The notes under the pieces: generated by a model
The model's input: the letters and a program-made list of their open reading frames with translations, nothing else
Databases searched by the model: none
Told to the model about the DNA's origin: nothing
Shown here: piece after piece, positions 1 through 5,988 of the stretch
How positions within the stretch are numbered: position 1 is the stretch's first letter
Layout: each line of letters opens with the position of its first letter
Position numbers and translations under genes: made by a program
Source: a bacterium
Lineage (GTDB): Bacteria > Patescibacteriota > Saccharimonadia > Saccharimonadales > Saccharimonadaceae
Direction: 5' to 3'
NCBI GenBank assembly: GCA_030428585.1
Contig: JAUIDL010000016.1
Location: 1 to 12,764, forward strand
DNA: 12,764 bases

Positions 1-1
1 A

Positions 2-286
2 TTACTATGTGCTCAAGCGATAGGTATCGAGATATCATTTGCCGATGCACTGCTTGCTTATACATTTGGAAACATAGCAGCAGCAGCCGTACCGACACCT
101 GGCGGTATTGGATCGGCTGAAATGGGAATATACTCTGGGTTGGTCGTCGTTGGTGTCGATGCAGCGTCAGCAATTACCATTACCCTGCTGTACCGATTGA
201 TCAGTTATTGGTTATCAATTCTGCCTGGATATATTTTCTTTGCGAAATTACGTCGGACGATTTTCAAGGATTACAAGACGACGTAA
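2..286 (+). CDS. Flippase-like membrane protein, UPF0104/LPG synthase TM family (3' end only)
   Basis: An open frame enters from the left edge and ends at TAA (284-286), leaving the last 94 residues. The translation is hydrophobic and carries the C-terminal signature of the lysylphosphatidylglycerol synthase transmembrane region (UPF0104, AglD/YbhN-like): PTPGGIGSAE, then a membrane segment, then YRLISYW and a final helix ending in basic residues (KLRRTIFKDYKTT). Known family members are polytopic inner-membrane proteins, in MprF the flippase half; the substrate here cannot be told from the tail. No lysyl-transferase domain can be seen because the start lies outside the window. It converges with the CYTH gene across about 40 bp, in which I see no clear terminator. 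Confidence 0.8.
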   Translation, partial: LLCAQAIGIEISFADALLAYTFGNIAAAAVPTPGGIGSAEMGIYSGLVVVGVDAASAITITLLYRLISYWLSILPGYIFFAKLRRTIFKDYKTT

Positions 287-326
287 GGTGACGTGGTACA
301 GCATTTTAGGCGAAGTTAGAACGAGG

Positions 327-911
327 CTAGCTCTTCAATAAATTAGGAAGAGGGTCACTAAAACGTACTTCCGGTAAATTCCCCACCGTGTCGTTCAATC
401 CCAAGTGAGGATATTGCACTCGATACGCAGCCATCACGTCTCCAAAAATCGCATCATCCCAACTAAATCCCAGCTTCTCGCTCGTCAAAATAACTAAATC
501 TTCAGATGGCGCCTCTATCTCGATATACGGGTTTAACCAAGGCCACTCGTCGATAACAATCTCAACTTCGTCTAATTTCCATGTTTCCCGCCTTGATTCT
601 TGTAACGAGCCGTAAGCAAGGCCAGCCTCTTTAAACAAGGTAACCGCAGTGTCGAAATCGTCTACCGTTATCTCAACTTCTTTCACCCCATCAATCGATA
701 GTGAATTGAATTGCTTGTAAGTAATTGTTGTTTTGTCGCCTTCGTTGCGGATGCGAACAAAAGCGTCTTTCTTTTTTAATTCAGGGGTGTCGATTGTGAC
801 TCGCTGCATGTCTCGCATTGGCTGGATAAGTATCGCCCCTAGTTCCGTGAGCCTTGAACGAATATCATCAATATTGATATTAACGAATTTAGCTTCAATC
901 TCGTTCTTCAT
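327..911 (-). CDS. CYTH-domain protein (class IV adenylate cyclase/thiamine triphosphatase-like)
   Basis: 194 residues. The N-terminus has the defining CYTH motif EIEAK (E4, E6, K8). Further basic and acidic residues follow in the order expected for the triphosphate tunnel fold: FVRIR (R53, R55), TITYKQF (K66), EVEI near 77-80, EVEIVIDEWP, and a late YIEIEAPSE. The family binds inorganic or organic triphosphates with divalent metal; members act as CyaB-type cyclases, thiamine triphosphatases or tripolyphosphatases, and sequence alone does not say which. The length fits a stand-alone class IV enzyme without a CHAD domain. The ATG at 911 is supported by a TATTAT box at 918-923, which leaves only 6 nt before the start and so implies a leaderless mRNA. 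tRNA-Arg lies upstream on the same strand. Confidence 0.85.
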   Translation of the reverse strand: MKNEIEAKFVNINIDDIRSRLTELGAILIQPMRDMQRVTIDTPELKKKDAFVRIRNEGDKTTITYKQFNSLSIDGVKEVEITVDDFDTAVTLFKEAGLAYGSLQESRRETWKLDEVEIVIDEWPWLNPYIEIEAPSEDLVILTSEKLGFSWDDAIFGDVMAAYRVQYPHLGLNDTVGNLPEVRFSDPLPNLLKS

Positions 912-917
912 AAATTA

Positions 918-923
918 ATAATA
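918..923 (-). promoter_or_regulatory. -10 box of the CYTH gene, leaderless
   Basis: TATTAT on the minus strand with 6 nt between it and the ATG at 911. No convincing -35 was found at 16-18 bp. The spacing matches several other first genes in this window. Confidence 0.5.
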
Positions 924-956
924 TCAGATGTAAATAATTTCTATGTATAACGAAAT

Positions 957-1033
957 TGGTACCCCGGGCAGGATTTGAACCTGCGACCTTAGGCTTAGAA
1001 GTCCTCTGCTCTATCCAACTGAGCTACCGGGGC
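957..1033 (-). tRNA. tRNA-Arg (anticodon UCU)
   Basis: Read on the minus strand, this is a full cloverleaf: acceptor GCCCCGG pairs with CCGGGGU (first pair G1-U72), D arm GCUC/GAGC, anticodon loop CUUCUAA giving UCU, variable region AGGUC, T arm GCAGG-UUCAAAU-CCUGC, discriminator A and an encoded CCA (957-959). The anticodon stem is odd: 27-31 GAGGA faces 39-43 GCCUA, leaving three Watson-Crick pairs flanked by A31-G39 and G27-A43 mismatches. UCU reads AGA/AGG arginine codons. The extended -10 just upstream suggests the gene is expressed. Confidence 0.93.
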
Positions 1034-1041
1034 GTGTGGCT

Positions 1042-1050
1042 ATTATAGCA
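1042..1050 (-). promoter_or_regulatory. Extended -10 promoter of tRNA-Arg
   Basis: TGCTATAAT on the minus strand, an extended -10 (TGn plus consensus hexamer), ends 8 nt before G1 of the tRNA. No consensus -35 is present 17 bp upstream, which fits an extended -10 promoter. The expected start site almost coincides with the tRNA 5' end. Confidence 0.7.
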
Positions 1051-1071
1051 AAAGAACAGAGGTATCGCCGA

Positions 1072-1209
1072 CTATTGCCAAACGCGAGTAGCGTTTTTTG
1101 CCTCTTTTTCGGCAAAAGCTTTCGCTAAATCAATATCAAGACGATTGCATAAATCTAGTAAAAGCCAAAACAAGACCAACTCCAAGTAGTCCCAAGATTG
1201 TTGCGATAA
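1072..1209 (-). pseudogene. Probable 3' remnant of a MazG-like nucleotide pyrophosphohydrolase
   Basis: A 45-codon minus-strand frame runs from just after a TGA (1210-1212) to TAG (1072-1074). It reads WDYLELVLFWLLLDL, then CNRLDIDLAKAF, then AEKEAKNATRVWQ. This resembles the last two helices of MazG-like NTP pyrophosphohydrolases, in which a helix of the type E..D/E.L..LL is followed by LGIDLEEAF.EK..KNA.R. The upstream metal-binding EExxE helix is absent, because the frame is closed by TGA and no ATG precedes the conserved part. I therefore read it as a decayed gene tail between the Nudix gene and tRNA-Arg. Caveat: part of the same DNA, in a second frame (1136-1249), spells a hydrophobic segment (VLVIIATILGLLGVGLVLAF) behind MKKNV and an in-frame TAA, so a disrupted small membrane protein is the rival reading. 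The family call is from memory of the pattern. Confidence 0.45.
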
Positions 1210-1256
1210 TCACCAGGACCCAGTTTCTTTTTTAAACGTTTTTCTTCATTGTGTTT

Positions 1257-1652
1257 TCAGTATACTACTTTCAATAAGCTCGGGTCTTTGACTAATACGT
1301 TTGCGAGTTTTTCTTTGGTAAACCATCCGTAAGCAATGTGCTCATCACTGAGCTGAATCTCGCCGTCTTCGAGCACAACTGAATAGTTCGTGACGCTTAC
1401 GGTCTGACTATCAAGTGCGCGAAAAAACGACCATTCGCCGTTCTGCTCTTTGACTGAACCATCAAGTCCGAGTTCTTCGTTAATTTCACGAAGCAGAGTC
1501 TCCTGATCCGATTCGCCTACCTCGACTAATCCACCTGGCAAATCCCACGACGCTTCGCCTCTTGTCGCTGGGTTACGCTGAAGAAAGAGAATTTCGTTCT
1601 CATTGTTTCGAATCACTGCTTTGACGGCGTGAGTAGGAATGTTTTTATGCAT
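1257..1652 (-). CDS. Nudix hydrolase
   Basis: 131 residues with a complete Nudix box at about 41-63: G41, five residues, E47, seven residues, then REINEELGL, matching GX5EX7REUXEEXGU. These glutamates bind the metal used to hydrolyse nucleoside diphosphate-X substrates. It is preceded by a strand-rich start (AVKAVIRNNENEILFLQRN) and followed by the usual mixed fold with a C-terminal WFTKEKLANVL helix. The substrate (oxidised nucleotide, ADP-sugar, cap-like end) is not deducible. The frame stays open upstream to 1844, but that stretch overlaps the divergent phosphatase gene. I chose the ATG at 1652 because it begins the Nudix fold and has TATACT 6 nt before it. It is divergent from the phosphatase gene over 60 bp. 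Confidence 0.9.
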   Translation of the reverse strand: MHKNIPTHAVKAVIRNNENEILFLQRNPATRGEASWDLPGGLVEVGESDQETLLREINEELGLDGSVKEQNGEWSFFRALDSQTVSVTNYSVVLEDGEIQLSDEHIAYGWFTKEKLANVLVKDPSLLKVVY

Positions 1653-1658
1653 GACACC

Positions 1659-1664
1659 AGTATA
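1659..1664 (-). promoter_or_regulatory. -10 box of the Nudix gene, leaderless
   Basis: TATACT on the minus strand lies 6 nt before the ATG at 1652. No good -35 is visible. The short spacing predicts an mRNA starting at or next to the A of ATG. Confidence 0.55.
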
Positions 1665-1697
1665 CCTAAATTTCAAATAATAGGGATGTGTCACAAA

Positions 1698-1706
1698 TGC
1701 TATAAT
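1698..1706 (+). promoter_or_regulatory. Extended -10 promoter of the histidine phosphatase gene, leaderless
   Basis: TGCTATAAT with 6 nt (gcgacc) before ATG at 1713. It is identical to the tRNA-Arg extended -10. No ribosome binding site fits between box and start codon, so this decides the start at 1713 over the longer frame beginning at 1629. Confidence 0.7.
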
Positions 1707-1712
1707 GCGACC

Positions 1713-2246
1713 ATGAAAGTCTACTTCGTCCGCCATGGCCACATGCCCGCAACTACAGAAACGCCACTCGATCCTGAGCTCGGACAAATAAATGAGTCTC
1801 TTGATGATGAAGGTGTCAATCAAGCCGAAGCAGCCGCGCAACAATTAAAGTCTATTCCGTTTACCGTCGCATTCTCGTCACACCTGAAACGGGCGCACCA
1901 AACCGCTGAAATTATCGCCAAACCTCACCAACTTTCCATTCAGATAGAGAAAGATCTACGCGAACGAGATACTGGTGGCTACGTGTCTATTGAGGTGTGG
2001 GTTCAATCGTTCAATTTCGATAATCAACACCAGCCAGATAGCTTCGAAGATCTCCACGTATTCTTCAAGCGTGTTTATGATTTTTTTGACCAGCTCAAAC
2101 AAGAACACCCCAACGAGACAATTTTGATTGTTTCGCATGGAGGCGTTCACCAAGCATTGTATGCATACGCAAACAATCTGCCATTGAGCGGACAGGTGCC
2201 ACGTCGTCCACTGAATAATTGTGAATATCAAATATACGACTTGTAG
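1713..2246 (+). CDS. Histidine phosphatase family protein (phosphoglycerate mutase-like)
   Basis: 177 residues. It carries the catalytic RHG motif at the N-terminus (VYFVRHG, nucleophile H8), the arginine motif in SSHLKRAHQTAEII, an acidic motif LRERDTGGY near 90, and the second histidine in ILIVSHGG near 146. Together these define the histidine phosphatase superfamily (CobC/GpmB/SixA-like), which works through a phosphohistidine intermediate. The segment between the acidic motif and the second His is short, as in small-molecule phosphatases rather than true cofactor-dependent mutases, but the substrate cannot be fixed. The frame extends upstream to 1629; ATG 1713 is preferred because the motif begins six residues later and a TATAAT ends 6 nt before it. 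Its TAG stop touches the stop codon of the convergent methyltransferase gene. Confidence 0.9.
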   Translation: MKVYFVRHGHMPATTETPLDPELGQINESLDDEGVNQAEAAAQQLKSIPFTVAFSSHLKRAHQTAEIIAKPHQLSIQIEKDLRERDTGGYVSIEVWVQSFNFDNQHQPDSFEDLHVFFKRVYDFFDQLKQEHPNETILIVSHGGVHQALYAYANNLPLSGQVPRRPLNNCEYQIYDL

Positions 2247-3068
2247 CTATTTCGTAATCCGCACCGTCACGTATCGAATATAGTCTTTCATCCCCGCCGG
2301 ATATCCGATATGTCCCATTAGAATGTTCGGCTGTGAGTGATGTTTGCCAAATAACTCCAATAAATGATAGGGCACCCACGATAATCGATACATGTTTTTT
2401 ATGCCTGGAAGAACGGACTGACTCGCATTAACGACCGTATATTCCGAAATACCGAGCTTCGGTAACAAGTGGTCGTAATAGTCATGAGTGATCGTGTCGA
2501 AGCCAGGGCAGTTCGTTTCTTTTGCAATCAGATGAATGGCGTCAGCAATTTCTTTGGGCATTGTGTGCAGAGGCGCGACCGTATAATCAAAAATCGCAAT
2601 ACGCCCACCTGGTTTCAGAACTCGTAAAAATTCTTTCAACGTCTTTTCTGGATCATCACTGTGAGTAAACGTTTCGAGCGTAAACACAACATCAAAGGTC
2701 TCGTCCGCAAACGGCAAGTCGTTATAGTCAGCCGATTGAAAGTCGACACGCTCATTACCAGCCCCCATTTTCTGAGCGAAATTGATGCTGCGTGGAACCA
2801 AATCAACACCACTGACCACAGCGCCATATTTTGTGGCCAGTTGCATCGATGTCCTGCCTTGACCACAGCCGGCATCAAGCACCCGAGTATTTTCACTGAT
2901 ATCTGCGAATTCTGCTAAATGATCAATCATCGCTTCGGCAGCGGCAACCATCGATCGTCGCTGGTTATCGCCATACCAGCCAAAGTGCCGATGACCACCA
3001 AGCACCATTTGATAGCCCAGGCGCGAGCCAAGTTTTTCATAGTAGTTGATTGTTTTGTTGTGTGACAT
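2247..3068 (-). CDS. Class I SAM-dependent methyltransferase (Methyltransf_11-like)
   Basis: 273 residues. Motif I VLDAGCGQG (63-71) binds S-adenosylmethionine, the acidic end of strand 2 is GVDL (87-90), motif II-like FDVVFTLETF follows near 125-134, and LKPGGRIAIFDY (151-162) is the post-III strand. The N-terminal NYYEKLGSRLGY and HRHFGWY resemble the small-lipid and sterol/tocopherol-type branch (H-x-G-x-W element), so a lipid or quinone-like acceptor is possible but not shown. The ATG at 3068 has no Shine-Dalgarno sequence. The best promoter (extended -10 at 3124-3132) would give about 50 nt of leader containing another ATG at 3118 in a different frame, so the way translation starts is unclear. 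Confidence 0.85.
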   Translation of the reverse strand: MSHNKTINYYEKLGSRLGYQMVLGGHRHFGWYGDNQRRSMVAAAEAMIDHLAEFADISENTRVLDAGCGQGRTSMQLATKYGAVVSGVDLVPRSINFAQKMGAGNERVDFQSADYNDLPFADETFDVVFTLETFTHSDDPEKTLKEFLRVLKPGGRIAIFDYTVAPLHTMPKEIADAIHLIAKETNCPGFDTITHDYYDHLLPKLGISEYTVVNASQSVLPGIKNMYRLSWVPYHLLELFGKHHSQPNILMGHIGYPAGMKDYIRYVTVRITK

Positions 3069-3123
3069 CTTAATTTTTTTATGACGGTTAGCGCAATATC
3101 TTTAAATATTGTTCTCATATTTT

Positions 3124-3132
3124 ATTGTAGCA
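3124..3132 (-). promoter_or_regulatory. Extended -10 upstream of the methyltransferase gene
   Basis: TGCTACAAT on the minus strand. It lies 5 nt from an out-of-frame ATG (3118) and 55 nt from the methyltransferase ATG (3068). It matches the extended -10 form used by the tRNA and phosphatase genes here. Confidence 0.5.
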
Positions 3133-3196
3133 AAGTGATACAAATGACAGTTGGTATGATTGGGCGGAGAATATCTTCGATAACGCTTCGTCGCAC

Positions 3197-3218
3197 CCAG
3201 AAAAGTGAACTTTTCTGG
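3197..3218. repeat. Perfect 10-bp inverted repeat
   Basis: CCAGAAAAGT and ACTTTTCTGG are separated by GA. There is no T-tract on either side, so it is not a standard terminator. It sits in the 160-bp stretch between the methyltransferase promoter and the tRNA-Gly terminator, where I see no gene. Confidence 0.6.
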
Positions 3219-3236
3219 CTTACTCCTCGCCTGCGC

Positions 3237-3272
3237 ACTCTCATCTGCTCGCTGCGCTCGCTTGATGAGAGT
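3237..3272. repeat. 9-bp inverted repeat with 18-nt loop
   Basis: ACTCTCATC (3237-3245) and GATGAGAGT (3264-3272) are perfect complements. The loop has two copies of GCTCGC flanking TGC. No T-tract follows. It is the second dyad in this gene-free stretch. Confidence 0.55.
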
Positions 3273-3292
3273 TTAATTCGTTCCGGTTCATA

Positions 3293-3333
3293 CCAAAATA
3301 AAAAATCGAGATTTACTCGATTTCTTATTTTGG
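3293..3333 (-). terminator. Terminator of tRNA-Gly, with the CCA end in the stem
   Basis: Two 18-nt arms (3293-3310 and 3316-3333) are complementary except for one position that becomes a G-U wobble in the minus-strand RNA; the loop is 5 nt. Core is AAATCGAG, loop, CTCGATTTTTT, with the U-tract inside the descending arm. The upstream arm begins with the CCA of tRNA-Gly (3331-3333). The design is nearly the same as that after tRNA-Lys. Confidence 0.75.
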
Positions 3334-3405
3334 TGCGGGCGGAGAGAATCGAACTCTCATCACATGCTTGGAAGGCACGTATATTAGCCATTATACGACG
3401 CCCGC
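3331..3405 (-). tRNA. tRNA-Gly (anticodon UCC)
   Basis: Cloverleaf on the minus strand: acceptor GCGGGCG with CGCCCGC, D stem GUAU/AUAU, anticodon stem CGUGC/GCAUG around loop CUUCCAA (anticodon UCC), T arm GAGAG-UUCGAUU-CUCUC, discriminator A and encoded CCA (3331-3333). UCC reads GGA/GGG. It stands alone, is divergent from tRNA-His over 66 bp, and is followed at once by a hairpin terminator. Confidence 0.95.
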
Positions 3406-3421
3406 AGGCTTCGACTAGACC

Positions 3422-3430
3422 ACTATAGCA
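3422..3430 (-). promoter_or_regulatory. Extended -10 promoter of tRNA-Gly
   Basis: TGCTATAGT on the minus strand, 16 nt before G1 of the tRNA, giving a short 5' leader for processing. No strong -35 is seen. Confidence 0.6.
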
Positions 3431-3452
3431 TATTTTCAAAGGCTTCTCAATC

Positions 3453-3461
3453 TGTTATAAT
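3453..3461 (+). promoter_or_regulatory. Extended -10 promoter of tRNA-His
   Basis: TGTTATAAT ends 10 nt before the G-1 residue of tRNA-His. The predicted start site falls within a few nucleotides of the mature 5' end. Confidence 0.65.
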
Positions 3462-3471
3462 ACCTGAGTCT

Positions 3472-3549
3472 GGCGGATGTAGCTCACCTGGTTAGAGCGT
3501 CGGGTTGTGGTTCCGAAGGTAGTGGGTTCAAGTCCCATCATTCGCCCCA
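3472..3549 (+). tRNA. tRNA-His (anticodon GUG)
   Basis: Cloverleaf on the plus strand: acceptor GCGGAUG with CAUUCGC, D arm GCUC/GAGC, anticodon stem UCGGG/UCCGA around loop UUGUGGU (GUG), T arm GUGGG-UUCAAGU-CCCAU and encoded CCA (3547-3549). The additional G at 3472 opposite C73 (3546) is the tRNA-His identity element G-1:C73, here encoded in the DNA. The gene ends 9 nt before the stop codon of the convergent clp-like gene. Confidence 0.95.
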
Positions 3550-3558
3550 GATTTATTA

Positions 3559-5988
3559 TCAAGAACCGGTCGGCAGAGTCGTTTGACTCGCAAGCTGATC
3601 GGCTTTTTGTTTGGAATCAAGAATCGCTTTTACTTGATCAAGACCAATCTCTACCGTGCCACCTGGCTGGACTTGCTGGGCTAAGACTTGCTTCGCCACC
3701 GTGCTCTCGACCGCTCGCTGGACGACTCGACGCATCGGTCGAGCACCGAGGCGCGGATCGTAGCCGGCCTCAACTAGATACGATTTCGCTTCGTCTGACA
3801 CGGTGACGGTAATTTTCTGCTGTTCCATATTCTTATTAACTGACGCTAGGATCAAATCAACAACTTGCAGCAACTCGTTCTTTTCCAGCGGACGGAAGAC
3901 AACCATCTCGTCAAAACGGTTCAAAAACTCTGGATGGAACAAATGACTACTGATCAGTTCGTTCACGAACGTCTCTTCAAATTGTTCCAGTCGGTAGCCA
4001 CGGTGAATGTATTCCTGGATTCGATCGGCTCCGGCGTTACTGGTCGCAATGACGATGGTGTCGCGGAAACTCACCTCTCGGTTACGAGTATCACGCAGAA
4101 TTCCCTCATCCAGTAACTGCAGTAAGGTCGAAAGTACACTTGAATGAGCTTTTTCGATCTCGTCCAGCAAGATAACACTGAACGGCTTCTTCATCACCTG
4201 AGCCGTCAAGCTCGATGGGTCCTCGGTACCATCAGCAATCAGGCGCGAGACATCGTCCGACGATACAAATTCATTCATGTCGAGGCGAACAATGTTATCC
4301 TCGCCGCCAAAATAGACAGCCGCGAGTGACTTCGCCAGCTCGGTCTTACCAACACCGGTTGGTCCAAGAAACAGGAACGTACCAACTGGTCGTTGCTGAT
4401 TTCGCACGCCCGCCCGAGCCCGACGTAGTGCATCGGACACCACATTCACCGCACGGTCTTGACCAATCATCCGCTTGTGAATCAAGGATTCCAGGTTCAA
4501 TAGTGTCTCGCGTTCGCTATCATCATCAACCGCCGATGTTTTGACGCCAATCGTTTTTTCGACTGCTTGTTGGACCGATTTTGCGGTCACTAATTTTTCT
4601 TCAGCGTATTCGGCCGCTGACTCCATCAAACTAATCGCCTGACCAGGCATCGCGACGTCGTAGACATAGCGTTTTGACAATTTATACGCTTCTTTGACTG
4701 CTTGATACATATAAGTTACTTTGTGGCGATATTCAAAAATCGGTAACTGTTCTTCCAGAATAGACAAGGTATCCGTTTCATCCGTCGGCGCCAGCGAAAC
4801 ACGTTGTGCCGCCGTCGTAACGGTTGGCAGCCGCTTACCAATTTCCAAATAGCGTTGCTCGTCCATTAACAAAATCATCGGCAATCGACCAGCTTCCATA
4901 ATTGGAGTCAAAATACCGCTAATATTAACCGAGCCAACGCCGTCTTCGAAAAAGACCTGGGCGTTGTCGAGACACAATATAATATTCTTGGCCAAGTACG
5001 CCTCGGTTAAAATCGCGTTAATCGTCGCTTCCAGTTTGCCCCGCTCGTTACCTGCTGACAAAATACTGGTCGCGTCCAGCATAAAGACTTGTTGATAGCG
5101 GAGTTTTTGTGGCAAAGTTTTATCCGGATTCATCAATCGGCTAGCCAGCTGGTGCACGATTTGTGTCTTACCGACGCCGTTCTGCCCGACTAAACTAATA
5201 ACAGGTCGACCGCCATCCAAACTTGCGAGCAATTGACTAACCAGTTCTTCGCGCATTGGCGAGGTCGGCATGTAACTATTCGATAGGTTCTGGCCAAAAC
5301 GTGATAAAGTCGGAATCCAGCCAAATGACCAGTCACGACCAATGCCACCCTGATGCGCCGTGTGGTTTTTGTGCACTTCGACTAACTCATCCAGGTGGTG
5401 ATACCATTTAATCCCTCGGATCAAGTCTTCCTCATCCAGTTGCAAATGGCCTAGTAACGTCGTCTTAGCCGGTAGTTGTCGCACCATCGCTAACACCAAT
5501 ACTCCAGCTGAAATACGGCCACCAACGCCACCTGCAATCGACAATGCTTCGGTGAACACCGCTGGCGTATCGTCTCGATTTGTCGAGACCAGTTGTTCAA
5601 GAAAGCCGCCACCAACTCCAAACCTGACCGCAAAAAAGACACCACCGGACGTGCGCGACAATACCTGAGCAATTTGCTGTGGTGTTGGATGATGCGGCAT
5701 CAGACCCAATAATTCAGCATCCAGCAGCTGGTCTACCCGCTCGCCGTTTTGCACTGGTTTGAGGCGCGACAAATCACGTTTGTGCCACCGCGCAATCATA
5801 ACTGGTACCGCAAGCAGTCCAATGACCGCCCAACCTAACGCCGAACCAATGAACAATAGCCCAAAGCCAACAAAGACCAGTGCCGCCGCCAACACCTCGA
5901 ACACAAAAATCCACGGCGCCAAATGATGCGCCAAGCGAGCCTTGTACGCTCGCGTCCCGTGATAATGATACAGCTGCTTTAATTCCAT
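3559..5988 (-). CDS. Membrane-anchored Clp/Hsp100-like AAA+ protein with degenerate pore loops
   Basis: 809 residues from ATG 5988. A hairpin of two membrane helices (about 26-66) comes first, then a weak Clp-N-like repeat region (about 90-200), then two AAA+ modules. Module 1 has Walker A GQNGVGKT (268-275), but Walker B is ILCLDN: the catalytic Glu is Asn342. Its usual YRGEFE pore loop reads NERGKLE, and the usual paired Arg fingers are not recognisable. Module 2 keeps Walker A GPTGVGKT (542-549), Walker B VILLDE (605-610), sensor 1 SNAG, Arg finger FLNRFDE and sensor 2 LGARPMRR, but the GYVGYEEGG pore loop is replaced by ADGTEDPSS. There is no ClpB-type middle domain and no evident IGF/IGL ClpP-docking loop. 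The start overlaps the upstream gene by 10 nt; GGGTGG lies before ATG 5988, and a GTG at 6000 is the alternative. It is probably an envelope AAA+ machine working differently from classical unfoldases. Confidence 0.85.
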   Translation of the reverse strand: MELKQLYHYHGTRAYKARLAHHLAPWIFVFEVLAAALVFVGFGLLFIGSALGWAVIGLLAVPVMIARWHKRDLSRLKPVQNGERVDQLLDAELLGLMPHHPTPQQIAQVLSRTSGGVFFAVRFGVGGGFLEQLVSTNRDDTPAVFTEALSIAGGVGGRISAGVLVLAMVRQLPAKTTLLGHLQLDEEDLIRGIKWYHHLDELVEVHKNHTAHQGGIGRDWSFGWIPTLSRFGQNLSNSYMPTSPMREELVSQLLASLDGGRPVISLVGQNGVGKTQIVHQLASRLMNPDKTLPQKLRYQQVFMLDATSILSAGNERGKLEATINAILTEAYLAKNIILCLDNAQVFFEDGVGSVNISGILTPIMEAGRLPMILLMDEQRYLEIGKRLPTVTTAAQRVSLAPTDETDTLSILEEQLPIFEYRHKVTYMYQAVKEAYKLSKRYVYDVAMPGQAISLMESAAEYAEEKLVTAKSVQQAVEKTIGVKTSAVDDDSERETLLNLESLIHKRMIGQDRAVNVVSDALRRARAGVRNQQRPVGTFLFLGPTGVGKTELAKSLAAVYFGGEDNIVRLDMNEFVSSDDVSRLIADGTEDPSSLTAQVMKKPFSVILLDEIEKAHSSVLSTLLQLLDEGILRDTRNREVSFRDTIVIATSNAGADRIQEYIHRGYRLEQFEETFVNELISSHLFHPEFLNRFDEMVVFRPLEKNELLQVVDLILASVNKNMEQQKITVTVSDEAKSYLVEAGYDPRLGARPMRRVVQRAVESTVAKQVLAQQVQPGGTVEIGLDQVKAILDSKQKADQLASQTTLPTGS
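3566..3609 (+). terminator. Possible tRNA-His terminator inside the clp-like 3' end
   Basis: CCGGTC (3566-3571) can pair with GATCGG (one G-U wobble), enclosing a second hairpin GAGTC-GTTT-GACTC, and CTTTTTG follows. The outer stem is interrupted by an unpaired stretch, so strength is uncertain. It overlaps codons of the convergent clp-like gene. Confidence 0.35.

Noticed and set aside
1079..1097. Hairpin AAACGC-GAGTA-GCGTTT followed by T, resembling a plus-strand terminator
   Set aside because: No plus-strand gene lies upstream, and the bases are better explained as codons of the MazG-like remnant on the minus strand.
1653..1844. 64-codon upstream extension of the Nudix frame
   Set aside because: It covers the promoter and 5' end of the divergent phosphatase gene. 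The Nudix fold and the -10 box both support the ATG at 1652.
3122..3439. 105-codon minus-strand open frame through tRNA-Gly (with SSERSEQMRVRRRG)
   Set aside because: It runs through the tRNA and its terminator and has no recognisable domain or start signal; the matching plus-strand frame 3081-3428 fails for the same reason.
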